A stretch of DNA of 64,000 nucleotides from Nocardioides sp. BGMRC 2183 (GCA_008123405.1 VSSA01000010.1:62001-126000); one strand, 5' to 3'; shown: positions 46,231 through 55,713, numbered from the stretch's first letter. Program-made: numbers and translations. The notes: generated by a model from the sequence alone, not told the origin.

Positions 46231-47468
46231 TGGCCATGGTGACCTCGATCTGGAAGCGCATCGACCGCCGCATCATCACGCTGGTCGTCCTGTTGCTGGT
46301 GGTCGGCGGGCTCGTCAACGTCGCGAGCTCCCCGCAGGAGACCAAGACGGTGACGGCCCACTTCCCTCGGGCGGTGAGCGTCTACAAGGGCACCGACGTC
46401 CGGATCCTCGGCGTCAGTGTCGGCACGGTGACCGCGGTGATCCCGGAGGGCAACTCGGTCCGTGTGGAGATGGAGTACGACGCCACCCACCGCGTGCCGG
46501 AGGACGCCAAGGCCGCGATCGTCACCCCGACCCTGGTCGCCGACCGCTTCGTCCAGCTCACGCCGGTCTACACCAAGGGCGACGTGATGGCGGACGGTGC
46601 GGACATCCCGCTCCCGGAGACCGCGGTCCCGGTCGAGCTGGACCGGATCTACGGCAGCCTGCAGACGCTGACCCAGGCTTTGGGCCCCAACGGGGTGAAC
46701 AAGGACGGCACGCTCAACAACTTCCTCAAAGCCGCCCGCAACGCGTTCGAGGGCCAGGGGGCCCGCGGCAACGCGATGATCCAGGAGTTGGCCGCGGCCG
46801 CCGAGACATTCGGCGAGGGCGCTGGTCCGCTCTTCCAGACGGTCACCGAGTTGGCCACCTTCACCTCCACCCTGGCCGAGAACGACAAGCTGGTGCGGGC
46901 CTTCATGCAGGACCTCGCCGGTGTGTCGCAGATGCTGTCGGCGGAGAGCGACGAACTGACCCGTGCGGTCGGGGCAGTGGCCCGGGCGGTCGGCAACGTG
47001 AAGAGCTTCGTCGGCGACAACCGCGACGCCCTTGCCAAGAACGTGCGTCAGCTGACCACGGTGGTCTCCACCATCGCCTCGGAGAAGGAGAACCTCGACA
47101 CCGCGTTGCGGATCGCCCCCGTCGCGATCGGCAACCTGCACCTCGGATTCGATCACGCATCCGGCAGTCAGAACTCGCGGATCGGGATCGGCGGCATGAT
47201 CTGGGACGCCGACGGCTTCATCTGCGGCGTGGTGCAACAGAACCCCCTGATGCCGCGGCCGTTGAAGGACATCGCGTGCGAGCTCTTCGAGCAGCTGCTC
47301 GAGCCGTTGACCACGAAGCTGCCCTACATCCCCCCGGAGTACAGCTCCTACCTGCCCAGCAAGGCCGACACCAAGAAGGGGTTCCGGTTGCCGCAGACAG
47401 AGCAGGTCGACTACGTGCCGAACCTGGACCCGTCGGTCGCCGGCCTGCTCGGAGGTGGCACCCGATGA
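46230..47468 (+). CDS. Mce family protein, subunit D of operon 2
   Basis: A 412-residue Mce subunit. The N-terminal helix IITLVVLLLVVGGLVNVA has no lipobox, unlike MceD of operon 1. The MCE domain contains VYKGTDVRILGVSVGTV and VADRFVQLTPVY. The C-terminal half includes IWDADGFICGVVQQ and CELFEQLLEPL, typical of MceD, and a tail after PYIPPEYSSYLP. The ATG at 46230 overlaps the MceC stop; a GTG three nt upstream is possible. Confidence 0.93.
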   Translation: MAMVTSIWKRIDRRIITLVVLLLVVGGLVNVASSPQETKTVTAHFPRAVSVYKGTDVRILGVSVGTVTAVIPEGNSVRVEMEYDATHRVPEDAKAAIVTPTLVADRFVQLTPVYTKGDVMADGADIPLPETAVPVELDRIYGSLQTLTQALGPNGVNKDGTLNNFLKAARNAFEGQGARGNAMIQELAAAAETFGEGAGPLFQTVTELATFTSTLAENDKLVRAFMQDLAGVSQMLSAESDELTRAVGAVARAVGNVKSFVGDNRDALAKNVRQLTTVVSTIASEKENLDTALRIAPVAIGNLHLGFDHASGSQNSRIGIGGMIWDADGFICGVVQQNPLMPRPLKDIACELFEQLLEPLTTKLPYIPPEYSSYLPSKADTKKGFRLPQTEQVDYVPNLDPSVAGLLGGGTR

Positions 47469-48823
47469 GCGACAGAAAGACATCCGTGCGATCTCTGAAG
47501 GCGGCGGCCGTGGCCGCGATCGTCGGACCATTGCTGCTCGCCGGTTGCGACTTCGACGGCGCCTACGACCTCCCGCTGCCCGGCTCGCCGGTCTCGGAGG
47601 AGGAATCGTTCGAGGTGACCGCGGAGTTCGCCGACGTCCTCAACGTGGTGCCCCGTTCGCCGGTCATGGTCGACGACGTGGTCGTCGGCGAGGTGACCGA
47701 GGTGGAACGGAAGGGGTGGCACGCCGAGGTGACCCTGCGGATCAAGGACAACGTCGTCCTCCCGGACAACGCGCTGGCCGACATCCGACAGGTCTCCCTG
47801 CTCGGCGAGAAGTACGTCGCCCTCGTCGAGCCGACCGAGCAGGAGCCGGATGGCCGGTTGCAGGACGGAGACAACATCGACCTGGCCGCCACCGGGCGGA
47901 ACCCGGAGGTCGAAGAGGTGCTCGGCGCCCTCTCGTTCCTGCTCAGCGGCGGTGGTGTCGCCCAGCTCGGCACGATCACCGAGGAGGCCAACCTGGTGAT
48001 GTCGGGCCGCGAGGACCGGCTCAAGTCGCTCCTCGGCTCGCTCGAGGGGCTGGTCGGCACGCTGGACCAGCAGAAGGTCGACATCATCCACGCGATGGAG
48101 TCGATGAACAGCCTGGCCTCCACGCTCAATGCGGAGAAGAAGACGATCGGCGATGCCCTGGACGCCACCGGACCGGCGGTGAAGGTGCTCGCCGAGCAGC
48201 ACGACGAGCTGATCTCGATGCTCGGGTCGCTGGACAAGCTCGGGCGCGTCGGCACCCGCGTGATCAACGCGAGCAAGGCCGACGTCCTGAAGATGCTCGA
48301 GCACCTCGCGCCGGTGCTCAACAAGCTCTCCGCCGCCGGTGACGAGCTCGCCCCGGGCGTGAACCTGTTGGCCAGCTTCCCGTTCCCGAAGGCGGCGAAC
48401 GCGATCATCCAAGGCGACTACGCCGACACCATCGCCCGCGTCGACATCGACCTGGCGAACCTGCTCCGCGGCGTCGGGATCCCCGACATCCAGCTGCCCG
48501 ACCTCGGTGAGGTCATCGACCAGGTCGGCAAGTGTCTGACCAGCGGAAAGCTGACCAGTCGCGCCTGCTCCCTGGTGCTCACCGACCTGGACCTGTTGAA
48601 GAACCTCAAGAAGGAGTGCACACGGGACCAGCTCGCGAAGAGTCCCGTGTGCGCCATCGTCAACGCAGTGCCTGACCTCAGTTCGCTGGTCGAGGACGGC
48701 CTGCTCGGAGACACGTTGAACGGTCTCCTCGGCGGCGTCAGCGGCCTGTCGCGCAGCATGCAGGAGAGCGACCCCGAACCGACCACGGTCTCCACCGTCG
48801 GTCTGCTGGGAGGCACGGCATGA
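47465..48823 (+). CDS. Mce family lipoprotein, subunit E of operon 2 (LprN type)
   Basis: A 452-residue lipoprotein subunit. The signal segment ends with LLLAGC at about residue 28, a good lipobox, followed by DFDGAYDLPLPGSP, the classic MceE opening. The MCE domain includes VLNVVPRSPVMVDDVVVGEV. Four C-terminal cysteines (KCLTSGKLTSRAC and later) may form disulfides. It is coupled by ATGA on both sides. Confidence 0.94.
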   Translation: MSDRKTSVRSLKAAAVAAIVGPLLLAGCDFDGAYDLPLPGSPVSEEESFEVTAEFADVLNVVPRSPVMVDDVVVGEVTEVERKGWHAEVTLRIKDNVVLPDNALADIRQVSLLGEKYVALVEPTEQEPDGRLQDGDNIDLAATGRNPEVEEVLGALSFLLSGGGVAQLGTITEEANLVMSGREDRLKSLLGSLEGLVGTLDQQKVDIIHAMESMNSLASTLNAEKKTIGDALDATGPAVKVLAEQHDELISMLGSLDKLGRVGTRVINASKADVLKMLEHLAPVLNKLSAAGDELAPGVNLLASFPFPKAANAIIQGDYADTIARVDIDLANLLRGVGIPDIQLPDLGEVIDQVGKCLTSGKLTSRACSLVLTDLDLLKNLKKECTRDQLAKSPVCAIVNAVPDLSSLVEDGLLGDTLNGLLGGVSGLSRSMQESDPEPTTVSTVGLLGGTA

Positions 48824-50091
48824 CCCGCGGCGTACGGATCCGGCTGATGGCCTTCATCGTGCTCAGCGCGGTGGGCATCACCTACATCACTGCCACCTAC
48901 CTCGGACTGGTGGACAAGGTGCTCGGGCGTGGCCTCCACGTGACGGTCACCCTGCCCGAGTCCGGTGGTCTCTTCGAGGGCAGCGAGGTGACCTATCGCG
49001 GGGTGAAGATCGGCAAGGTCTCCACCGTCACCCCGACCGAGGAGGGCATCGATGTCGACCTCGCCCTCGAGGACGGAACAGAGCTGCCCACCGACTCCTC
49101 GATCTACGTGCACAACCTCTCCGCGGTGGGGGAGCAGTACCTCGACTTCCAGCCCCCCGACGAGAACGGCCCGTACGCCGAGAACGGGCATGTCTTCGAG
49201 GCAGGCCCCGACGCGGTGCCGGTGGACGAGGGCGACCTGCTGGTGGATGTGAACGACTTCGTGCAGTCGGTCGACAAGTCCGACCTCCAGGTCACCGTCA
49301 AGGAACTCGGCCTGATGTTCACCGACACCGGCCAGGACCTGCAGAAGCTGCTGGACAACGGCTCGGTCTTCATCGAGGAGGCGTCCCGGCACACCGAGGA
49401 GACCGTGGAGCTGCTCGACAGCGGCCTCACCGTGCTGCGCACCCAACGCGGACAGAAGGAGAACATCAGCGGCTTCTCCCGGGACCTTGCCACGATCACC
49501 GACGCGTTGCGCAAGAGCGACGGCAACCTGCGCGACGTGATCACCGATGCGCCGGGAGCAGCGCGCGAGGTGCAAGCGCTGCTCGAGGACCTGGAGCCCA
49601 CCCTGCCGATCCTGCTCAGCGACCTGACCTCGACCAGCCAGGTCATGGTCACCCACCTCGCCGGCATCGAGCAGCTGCTCGTCACCTACCCGGCGCTGAT
49701 CGCGGGCGGGCCCACCGGAAGCACCGCCGACGGCTGGGGCCACGTCAACCTGCAGTTCGACTACAGCGTGCCGCCGTGCACCCAGGGCTACAAGCCCCCG
49801 GAGGACTGGCGCTCGACCCAGGACCTCACCGACGCCCCGATCTATCCCGCCGAGTGCACTGCGGGGGCGCCGTACTCGATGCGGGGATCGAACGGAGTGC
49901 CCGGTGGGACGGGGACGAACGCCTCCGATGCTCGTGTTTACAGTGGAACGTACGACCCGGTCTCACGGGAGGTGCCCGGTGTCGTCGATCAACATGGGAA
50001 CCCGGTCCGCTTCGCGGACAACGGGAACCTGTCCGTCCTGGGAGGGGATGCGTGGAAGTGGATGCTCGTGGGTCCGGTGGCGACGCCATGA
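48820..50091 (+). CDS. Mce family protein, subunit F of operon 2
   Basis: A 423-residue Mce subunit. The MCE domain contains GGLFEGSEVTYRGVKIGKV and VGEQYLDFQPP. The C-terminal region GWGHVNLQFDYSVPPCTQGY and IYPAECTAGAPYSMRG is characteristic of MceF. A final segment of about 60 residues extends past that motif. The stop overlaps the start of the first accessory gene. Confidence 0.94.
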   Translation: MTRGVRIRLMAFIVLSAVGITYITATYLGLVDKVLGRGLHVTVTLPESGGLFEGSEVTYRGVKIGKVSTVTPTEEGIDVDLALEDGTELPTDSSIYVHNLSAVGEQYLDFQPPDENGPYAENGHVFEAGPDAVPVDEGDLLVDVNDFVQSVDKSDLQVTVKELGLMFTDTGQDLQKLLDNGSVFIEEASRHTEETVELLDSGLTVLRTQRGQKENISGFSRDLATITDALRKSDGNLRDVITDAPGAAREVQALLEDLEPTLPILLSDLTSTSQVMVTHLAGIEQLLVTYPALIAGGPTGSTADGWGHVNLQFDYSVPPCTQGYKPPEDWRSTQDLTDAPIYPAECTAGAPYSMRGSNGVPGGTGTNASDARVYSGTYDPVSREVPGVVDQHGNPVRFADNGNLSVLGGDAWKWMLVGPVATP

Positions 50092-50663
50092 CCGGGAAGA
50101 TGACCGACCGCGGACGGCTGACCCTGAATCTCGTCCTGTGGGCGCTGGTGATCCCGTGCGCCGCAGTTGCGATCGCGGTCGGCGTGATGATCGTCCAGGA
50201 CGAGCCGGGCGGGAGCAGCGGAGCGGACGGCGAGATCGCCCTCTCCGGCGTCACCGAGCTCGAGGAGGCCAGCGAGGAGGAGCAGCAGCGCGACGCCGCC
50301 ATCCTGGACTCCGCGACCAAGATGACCAATGCCTTCATCAACCTGCGCTACGACGACACCGAGGCCGCGATCGAGGCGGTCAAGGATCAGTCGACCGGAG
50401 ACTTCCGCAAGCAGTTCGAGAAGTCGGCCGACGGACTGGTGAAGGTCGCCAAGCGCGCGGAGTCGGTGATGGAGGGCGAGGTGCTGTGGACCGGTCTGGT
50501 CTCCTCCGACGACGACTCGGCGACGGTCCTGGCCGCGACGACCGGCACGGTGGCGAACAAGACCACCGACTTCAAGAAGCAGGCACGCAACTATCGCCTC
50601 CAGCTCGAGCTGGTGCGCGAGGACGACCGCTGGCTGGTGCGTGACCTCCAGTTCGTGCAGTGA
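50088..50663 (+). CDS. Mce-associated membrane protein 1 of operon 2 (Mam4A-like)
   Basis: A 191-residue protein with one helix (about 13-36), an acidic linker and a C-terminal NTF2-like domain ending in WLVRDLQFVQ. This is the accessory-protein plan seen at the end of mce operons. Two such genes in tandem correspond to mam4A and mam4B of the mycobacterial mce4 operon. The ATG at 50088 overlaps the MceF stop; the longer upstream frame is shadow. Confidence 0.87.
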   Translation: MTGKMTDRGRLTLNLVLWALVIPCAAVAIAVGVMIVQDEPGGSSGADGEIALSGVTELEEASEEEQQRDAAILDSATKMTNAFINLRYDDTEAAIEAVKDQSTGDFRKQFEKSADGLVKVAKRAESVMEGEVLWTGLVSSDDDSATVLAATTGTVANKTTDFKKQARNYRLQLELVREDDRWLVRDLQFVQ

Positions 50664-50673
50664 GGAGGCAGCG

Positions 50674-51519
50674 ATGAGCCGCAGCACCCCCAACGGCCCC
50701 CGACGCCCGAGCTCGCGTGGCACCACGCCGCGCCCGCGCAAGCTGGCCGGACAGACCCGCAGCTCCGAGCCGGAAGTGACGGCCGACGACACCTCGATCG
50801 AGGACGCGTCCTCTCCCGAGGAGGACGCCGGCGTCGCGCCGACAGAGGGCGACGCGTCCGTCGGTGACGACGGCGGCAGCGGCGGCGACAGTGGCGATGC
50901 CGACGACAGCGGCGATGGCGGCGACGAACGTCTCGACGACGATGACGGCAACGACCGTCGTCTGACCTCGGTGGTCGGCAGCGCTCGGATGACCCGCGGT
51001 CTGCTGGTCGTGCTCACGCTTCTGGCGCTGGTGCTGGTCGGCCAGACGGTCTGGTTCGTCCTCGGCGACGACGAGGCGAGTGCTCGGGCCGACGACGCGC
51101 CGATCTCGGTGCCTGAGGACCGGCCGATCCAGATGAACGCCTCCGACGCGCAGAGCGGCGCCGAGGCGGCCGCCACGGCGCTGGTCGACATCGTCGCGCG
51201 CAAGTCCAAGAGCTATGACGAGGACGTCGCCAAGGCGAGCGAGTCGATGACCGAGCGGTTCGCAGCGGAGTACCAGGAGACCACTGACCAGATCCGCGAC
51301 GAATTCGTCGCTAGCCAGACCGACGTCCAGGCGCGCGTGGTCGGCCAGGGTGTGGTGCGGGCCAGCCCGTCGGAGATGGAGGTGCTGGTCTTCCTCAACC
51401 AGTACGTCACCAAGGGCGAGAAGAAGGAACGCAAGACCACCTACGCCCCGTACCGGGCGGTGGTCACCGTGGTGAACACCGACCGCGGCTGGTTGGTGGA
51501 CGGACTGGCGACGAAATGA
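50674..51519 (+). CDS. Mce-associated membrane protein 2 of operon 2 (Mam4B-like)
   Basis: A 281-residue protein. The first ~100 residues are disordered, with an Arg/Pro-rich start and then an Asp/Gly/Ser-rich stretch. A transmembrane helix follows at about 108-130 and a C-terminal NTF2-like domain with VLVFLNQYVTKGEKKERKTT. The ATG at 50674 has GAGGAGG upstream. It ends the operon; the next gene has its own KstR box. Confidence 0.87.
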   Translation: MSRSTPNGPRRPSSRGTTPRPRKLAGQTRSSEPEVTADDTSIEDASSPEEDAGVAPTEGDASVGDDGGSGGDSGDADDSGDGGDERLDDDDGNDRRLTSVVGSARMTRGLLVVLTLLALVLVGQTVWFVLGDDEASARADDAPISVPEDRPIQMNASDAQSGAEAAATALVDIVARKSKSYDEDVAKASESMTERFAAEYQETTDQIRDEFVASQTDVQARVVGQGVVRASPSEMEVLVFLNQYVTKGEKKERKTTYAPYRAVVTVVNTDRGWLVDGLATK

Positions 51520-51569
51520 CGTCGTCGACACGGCGGACCCGATCGGTGGTGGGGGATACCCCCGCCAAC

Positions 51570-51583
51570 TAGAACACGTTACA
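51570..51583. promoter_or_regulatory. KstR-type operator upstream of the ferredoxin-NADP reductase gene
   Basis: TAGAACACGTTACA matches TnnAACnnGTTnnA completely. It ends 8 nt before the GTG start and overlaps the -10 hexamer TACAGT (51580-51585). Confidence 0.85.
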
Positions 51584-51585
51584 GT
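51580..51585 (+). promoter_or_regulatory. Probable -10 element, leaderless, overlapping the KstR box
   Basis: TACAGT ends 6 nt before the GTG at 51592 and no ribosome-binding site is present, so transcription should begin at the start codon. Confidence 0.5.
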
Positions 51586-51591
51586 TCAGCC

Positions 51592-52596
51592 GTGGACAGT
51601 CCAGAAACAGTCAGCGTCGACTGTGACCTGATCGTGGTCGGCGCCGGCCCGGCCGGTCTCTTCGCCACCTACTACGCGGGCTTCCGCGGCCTTCGGGTCG
51701 CACTGGTCGACTCGCTGCCCGAGCTGGGCGGTCAGGTGACCGCGATGTATCCGGAGAAGGCGATCCTCGACGTTGCCGGGTTCCCCAGTGTCAAGGGGCG
51801 GGAGCTGGTCACCGGCCTGGTCGACCAGGCCCGCACCGCCGCGCCGATCGAGCTGCTGGGCCGGACCGCGACCGAGTTGGAGGCTGACGACACCGGCGTG
51901 CGGCTCACCCTCGACGACGGCACCCTGGTGCGCGGCGCTGCGATGGTGATCACTGCGGGCATCGGCAAGTTCAGCCCACGGCCACTGCCCGCGGGAGGCG
52001 AGTGGCTGGGGCGCGGCCTGGAGTTCTTCGTCCCCTCCTTCGAGCCGTACGTCGACCGCGACGTGCTGGTGGTCGGCGGCGGCGACAGCGCCTTCGACTG
52101 GGCGCTGCACCTGGAGCCGATCGCCCGCTCCGTCACCCTGGTGCACCGGCGTGATGCCTTCCGTGCGCACGCAGGCACCGTGGCGCAGGCACAGGCCTCC
52201 TCGATCGAGATCATCACCCGCGCCCAGGTGCAGGCACTGCGGGGCGACGACCATGTCGCCGAGGTGGAGTTGGCCGTCGAGGGGGACGGCGGGCCCGCTG
52301 TTGTCGTACGTCCGGTGCAGGCGGTGGTGGCGGCACTCGGCTTCATCGCGGACCTCGGACCGCTTCAGCGGTGGGGCCTGGAGACCAACAAGCGACACCT
52401 GGTGGTGGACAGCGCGATGCGGACGAACCTCCCGCGCGTCTTTGCCGCCGGGGACATCACCGACTACGCGGGCAAGGTGCGACTGATCGCCGTGGGATTC
52501 GGGGAGGCGGCGACCGCCGTCAACAACGCGGCCGTCGCCATCGATCCCGACGCCCACCTGTTCCCGGGACACTCCTCGGAAGGAGCTCAGCCATGA
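51592..52596 (+). CDS. Ferredoxin--NADP+ reductase (TrxR-like, YumC type)
   Basis: A 334-residue FAD protein of the thioredoxin-reductase-like ferredoxin-NADP reductase group. The FAD motif VVGAGPAGLFATYYAG is at the N-terminus, the NADP motif VVGGGDSAFDWAL in the middle, and the FAD-binding AAGDITDYAGK near the end. The redox-active CxxC of true thioredoxin reductases is absent. It probably feeds electrons to the nearby 3Fe-4S ferredoxin for sterol-degrading oxygenases. Its stop overlaps the next gene by 4 nt. It is predicted to be repressed by KstR. Confidence 0.9.
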   Translation: MDSPETVSVDCDLIVVGAGPAGLFATYYAGFRGLRVALVDSLPELGGQVTAMYPEKAILDVAGFPSVKGRELVTGLVDQARTAAPIELLGRTATELEADDTGVRLTLDDGTLVRGAAMVITAGIGKFSPRPLPAGGEWLGRGLEFFVPSFEPYVDRDVLVVGGGDSAFDWALHLEPIARSVTLVHRRDAFRAHAGTVAQAQASSIEIITRAQVQALRGDDHVAEVELAVEGDGGPAVVVRPVQAVVAALGFIADLGPLQRWGLETNKRHLVVDSAMRTNLPRVFAAGDITDYAGKVRLIAVGFGEAATAVNNAAVAIDPDAHLFPGHSSEGAQP

Positions 52597-53060
52597 GCGG
52601 CGGACGCGAGGCCGTGCGGATGACGCCCGGCGAGATCGACACGATGCTCGGCGAGAACCTGAAGGTGCAGGTGGCCAGCGTCGGACCGGACGGCGCGCCC
52701 CACCTGACCACGCTGTTCTACGCGATGATCGAGGACCGGATCGCCTTCTGGACCTATGGCCGCAGCCAGAAGATCCGCAACCTGGAGCGGGACGACCGGG
52801 TGAGCGCGCTGGTCGAGGACGGCGTCGACTACTTCGAGCTGCGCGGTGTCTCGATCACGGGCCGCGCCGAGATCGTGCGCGATCGCGAGCGGATCCTCGA
52901 GATCGGCTCGACCGTGGCGACCCGGATGGTGGGCGCGGGGTCCTTCGACGAGCTCGGCGACCTCGGTCGGCAGACGGTGGAGAAGCAGGCCACCAAGCGG
53001 GTGGCGGTGGTGATCCATCCCGAGCAGGTCGCCAGCTGGGATCACCGCAAGATGGTCTGA
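52593..53060 (+). CDS. PPOX-fold (pyridoxamine 5'-phosphate oxidase-like) flavin/F420-binding protein
   Basis: A 155-residue split-barrel protein. Typical features are VASVGPDGAPHLTTLFYAM near residue 27, then FWTYGRSQKIRNLERDDRVSAL and the late KRVAVVIHPEQVASWDHRKM. Members bind FMN or F420 and reduce diverse substrates. Actinobacterial forms are often deazaflavin-dependent. It is coupled by ATGA to the reductase gene, within the putative KstR regulon, so a sterol-pathway or redox role is plausible but unproven. Confidence 0.85.
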   Translation: MSGGREAVRMTPGEIDTMLGENLKVQVASVGPDGAPHLTTLFYAMIEDRIAFWTYGRSQKIRNLERDDRVSALVEDGVDYFELRGVSITGRAEIVRDRERILEIGSTVATRMVGAGSFDELGDLGRQTVEKQATKRVAVVIHPEQVASWDHRKMV

Positions 53061-53072
53061 GAACACGTTCTG
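53059..53072. promoter_or_regulatory. KstR-like operator upstream of the ferredoxin gene
   Basis: GAGAACACGTTCTG keeps the AACnnGTT core and the AGAAC/GTTCT arms, but both outermost consensus bases differ. It overlaps the stop codon of the PPOX gene and lies about 86 nt before the ferredoxin start. Confidence 0.65.
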
Positions 53073-53157
53073 AGCCTCGATCCGGGCGGGGTGCATCCGT
53101 CGCGAAGTCCCAGCCGGTGAGACCCGAGGCAACGCTACGAGGCAAGGAGTGGTGGAA

Positions 53158-53355
53158 ATGAAGATCAAGGTGGACTTCGATCTCTGCGAGTCGAACGGGC
53201 TCTGCGAGGCGATGGCTCCCGAGGTGTTCGAGCTGGATGACGACGATTTCCTCCAGCTGAAGACCGACGAGACGACTGACGAGAACGAGGCCGACGTGAA
53301 GCGTGCCGTGGCGGCGTGCCCGCGCGCAGCGATCCGGCTGGAGGAGGACGCGTGA
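53158..53355 (+). CDS. 3Fe-4S ferredoxin (FdxD-like)
   Basis: A 65-residue single-cluster ferredoxin. Three cysteines are present in the contexts DLCESNG, GLCEAMAP and AACPRAA, giving the three-ligand pattern of 3Fe-4S ferredoxins that serve cytochrome P450s and dehydrogenases. The fourth ligand of 4Fe-4S proteins is absent. I choose the ATG at 53158 because AAGGAG lies 8 nt upstream; GTG codons at 53149 and 53152 are alternatives. It overlaps the SDR gene by 4 nt. In M. tuberculosis, fdxD and hsd4A are likewise adjacent, beside mce4. Confidence 0.92.
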   Translation: MKIKVDFDLCESNGLCEAMAPEVFELDDDDFLQLKTDETTDENEADVKRAVAACPRAAIRLEEDA

Positions 53356-54254
53356 GCAGGACCGATCTGGACGGCAAGGTCGCCATCGTCACCGGGGCCG
53401 GTGCGGGCCTGGGGCGGGCAGAGGCGCTGGCGTTGGCCGATGCCGGTGCCCGGGTGGTGATCAACGACCTGCCTGGAGCCGGCGACGAGGCCGCCGAGGA
53501 GATCCGCTCGCGTGGTGGCGAGGCGGCCGTCGTCGCCGGCGACGTCAGCGAGCGTGCCACCGCCGACGCGATGATGGCTGCTGCTGTCGACGGCTTCGGC
53601 GGGCTGGACATCGTGGTCAACAACGCCGGCATGACCCGTGATCGGATGCTGTTCAACCTCTCCGACGAGGAGTGGGACGCGGTGATCGCGGTCCACCTGC
53701 GCGGGCACTTCCTGCTCTCCCGCAACGCCGCGTCGTACTGGCGTACTCAGGCGAAGGCCTCGGAGTCCGGCACGGTGGACGCCGCGGTCGTCAACACGGC
53801 CTCCGAGGCGTTCCTCGGCGGGTCGCCGGGCCAGGCGAACTACGCCGCCGCCAAGGCGGGCATCGCCGCCCTCACCCTGTCCACCGCCCGTGGCCTCTCT
53901 CGGATCGGGGTCCGCGCCAACGCGATCTGCCCCCGTGCCCGCACCGCAATGACCGCTGAGGTCTTCGGCGAGGACCAGTCCGGCGCCAAGGTCGATCCGT
54001 ACTCGCCCGACCACGTGGCGCCACTGGTCGCCTACCTCGCCTCGCCGGCAGCGGCCACCATCACCGGCCAGGTCTTCGTGGTCTACGGCGGGATGGTGGC
54101 GCTGGTGGCGGCACCGGTCGTCGAGCAGCGCTTCGACGCCGCCGGCGAGCTGTGGAACGCCGAGGACCTCGACCAGCAGCTCGGCGGGTTCTTCGCCGAC
54201 CGCGACCCGTCGGTCGGGTTCGCGGCCGATTCGATCATGCAGCTCACGGTCTGA
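53352..54254 (+). CDS. Short-chain dehydrogenase, Hsd4A-like (sterol side-chain 3-hydroxyacyl-CoA step)
   Basis: A 300-residue SDR starting with GTG at 53352, which overlaps the ferredoxin stop. It has TGAGAGLG at residues about 14-21, [10 protein letters not shown], and the catalytic YAAAK. Asp in INDLPG after strand 2 indicates NAD use. Overall it resembles the dehydrogenase domain of 17-beta-HSD type 4. Synteny with fdxD and a mce4-type operon supports an Hsd4A role in beta-oxidation of the sterol side chain, which remains an inference. Confidence 0.88.
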   Translation: MSRTDLDGKVAIVTGAGAGLGRAEALALADAGARVVINDLPGAGDEAAEEIRSRGGEAAVVAGDVSERATADAMMAAAVDGFGGLDIVVNNAGMTRDRMLFNLSDEEWDAVIAVHLRGHFLLSRNAASYWRTQAKASESGTVDAAVVNTASEAFLGGSPGQANYAAAKAGIAALTLSTARGLSRIGVRANAICPRARTAMTAEVFGEDQSGAKVDPYSPDHVAPLVAYLASPAAATITGQVFVVYGGMVALVAAPVVEQRFDAAGELWNAEDLDQQLGGFFADRDPSVGFAADSIMQLTV

Positions 54255-54277
54255 CCGGAGCGGAAGGAGAGTCACCG

Positions 54278-55033
54278 ATGGGCCGTCTGGACACCAAGGT
54301 CGCCATCGTCACCGGCGGCGCGCAGGGGCAGGGTGCGGAGATCGTCCGCGCCTTCGTCGCGGAGGGCGCGAGGGTGGTCATCGCCGACGTCGCCAAGGAA
54401 GCCGGTCAGGCGTTGGCCGACGAGCTCGGCGACGCCGCGCACTTCACGCACCACGACGTGAGCGACGAGGCATCCTGGACCGCGCTGGTCGCCGACACCG
54501 ACGAGCGCTTCGGTCCGGTCAACGTGCTGGCCAACAACGCGGGCATCCTCCGGTTCGGCGACATCGAGCGGATGCCGGCCGCCGAGGTCGAGCTGCTGTG
54601 GCGGGTCAACCAGCTCGGCTGCTTCCTGGGGATGCAGGCGGTGTCCCGGACGATGCGGAAGAACGGCGGCGGCTCGATTATCAACGCCTCCTCGGTCGAG
54701 GGCCTGGCCGGGATGCCGTCCTGCGCTGCGTACGCCGCCACCAAGTGGGCGATCCGCGGGATGACCAAGTGCGCCGCGATGGAGCTCGGCCCCAAGGGCA
54801 TCCGGGTGAACTCGGTGCACCCCGGGATGATCGACACCCCGATGACGCGGGTGCACGGTGGCGATGCCGCGATGGAGTACGGCGCGTCCAAGGTGCCGTT
54901 GCGCCGAGTCGGCCACCCCGAGGACATCGCGCCGCTCTACGTCTACCTGGCCTCGGACGAGTCCGGGTATGTCAACGGCGCCGAGATCGCCATCGACGGC
55001 GGGGTCACCTCCACGCACGCCTTCGGCGCCTGA
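54278..55033 (+). CDS. 3-alpha/20-beta-hydroxysteroid dehydrogenase-like SDR
   Basis: A 251-residue SDR closely resembling mycobacterial FabG3 (Rv2002) and Streptomyces 3-alpha,20-beta-HSD. It has TGGAQGQG for NAD binding, [25 protein letters not shown], the catalytic YAATK and [17 protein letters not shown]. The ATG at 54278 has GGAAGGAGAG upstream. It follows the Hsd4A-like gene after 23 nt and probably shares its transcript and the KstR-like box. Sterol or bile-acid hydroxyl oxidation is the likely reaction. Confidence 0.9.
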   Translation: MGRLDTKVAIVTGGAQGQGAEIVRAFVAEGARVVIADVAKEAGQALADELGDAAHFTHHDVSDEASWTALVADTDERFGPVNVLANNAGILRFGDIERMPAAEVELLWRVNQLGCFLGMQAVSRTMRKNGGGSIINASSVEGLAGMPSCAAYAATKWAIRGMTKCAAMELGPKGIRVNSVHPGMIDTPMTRVHGGDAAMEYGASKVPLRRVGHPEDIAPLYVYLASDESGYVNGAEIAIDGGVTSTHAFGA

Positions 55034-55086
55034 GAACACGATCCAAGCTATCCGCGGGGCTGGTGTGAACGCCGGCCCTGCGGAGG

Positions 55087-55713
55087 TCAGTGCAGGACGA
55101 GGCGGACCGCGGTCTCCATGTGGGCTGCGGTCTCCGCGGCGGTCGACCGGCCGGTGACCCAGGCGACCAGGGCGGAGAGCCACACGTCGCCGAGCACCCG
55201 GGCGACCGCGATCTCCTCCTCGGTGATCTCCCGGCCGTCGTCGCTGCCCCGCATCGCGTGCGTGACCAACGAGGTCATCGACATGCCGACCGCGTGGATC
55301 TCGGCACTCACCGTGCCGTCGGCGAACATGAACGCGCGGGTGAGCGCTTCGGTCAGCTTCGGGTCGCCCTGCATGCCGCGTGCCATCCGCTTGAGCACGT
55401 AGAGGACCCGGTCGGCCGGCGTCTCGCCGGGGATCGGCCGCTCGGTCAGGCGGGGGACCGCCTCCTCGAACTGGCGTCCGAGCGCGGAGACGAGCAGATG
55501 GATCTTGGACGGGAAGTAGCGGTAGAGGGTGCCGAGTGCGACGTCGGCGCGCTCGGCGACCGCGCGCATCTGCACCGCGTCGAATCCGCCGTCGCTGGCC
55601 AACGCATAGGTCGCGTCCAGGATCCGGCGACGACGGTCGCGCTGGGCGGCCGAACCGCCGCCGTTGTCGCCGTTGTCGCGGTCGGTGGTGGAGGTCAGCG
55701 AGTTCGTGGTCAC
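55087..55713 (-). CDS. kstR: TetR family sterol regulator KstR
   Basis: A 208-residue TetR regulator. The DNA-binding region AQRDRRRRILDATYALAS and VQMRAVAERADVALGTLYRY, then FPSKIHLLVSALGR, is nearly the sequence of mycobacterial KstR. The C-terminal domain also follows it (LTEALTRAFMFAD, VLGDVWLSALVAWVTGR). KstR represses cholesterol uptake and degradation genes until 3-oxo-cholestenoyl-type CoA ligands bind. The GTG at 55713 has GAGGAG upstream and is preferred to the ATG at 55752. A KstR-like box lies in its divergent promoter region. The neighbouring fadE34-like gene matches the mycobacterial arrangement. Confidence 0.93.
   Translation of the reverse strand: MTTNSLTSTTDRDNGDNGGGSAAQRDRRRRILDATYALASDGGFDAVQMRAVAERADVALGTLYRYFPSKIHLLVSALGRQFEEAVPRLTERPIPGETPADRVLYVLKRMARGMQGDPKLTEALTRAFMFADGTVSAEIHAVGMSMTSLVTHAMRGSDDGREITEEEIAVARVLGDVWLSALVAWVTGRSTAAETAAHMETAVRLVLH

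Noticed and set aside
55032-55045. Possible sixth KstR box GAGAACACGATCCA after the second SDR
   Set aside because: Only the left half matches; the GTT half is ATC. It is too degenerate to list as an operator.
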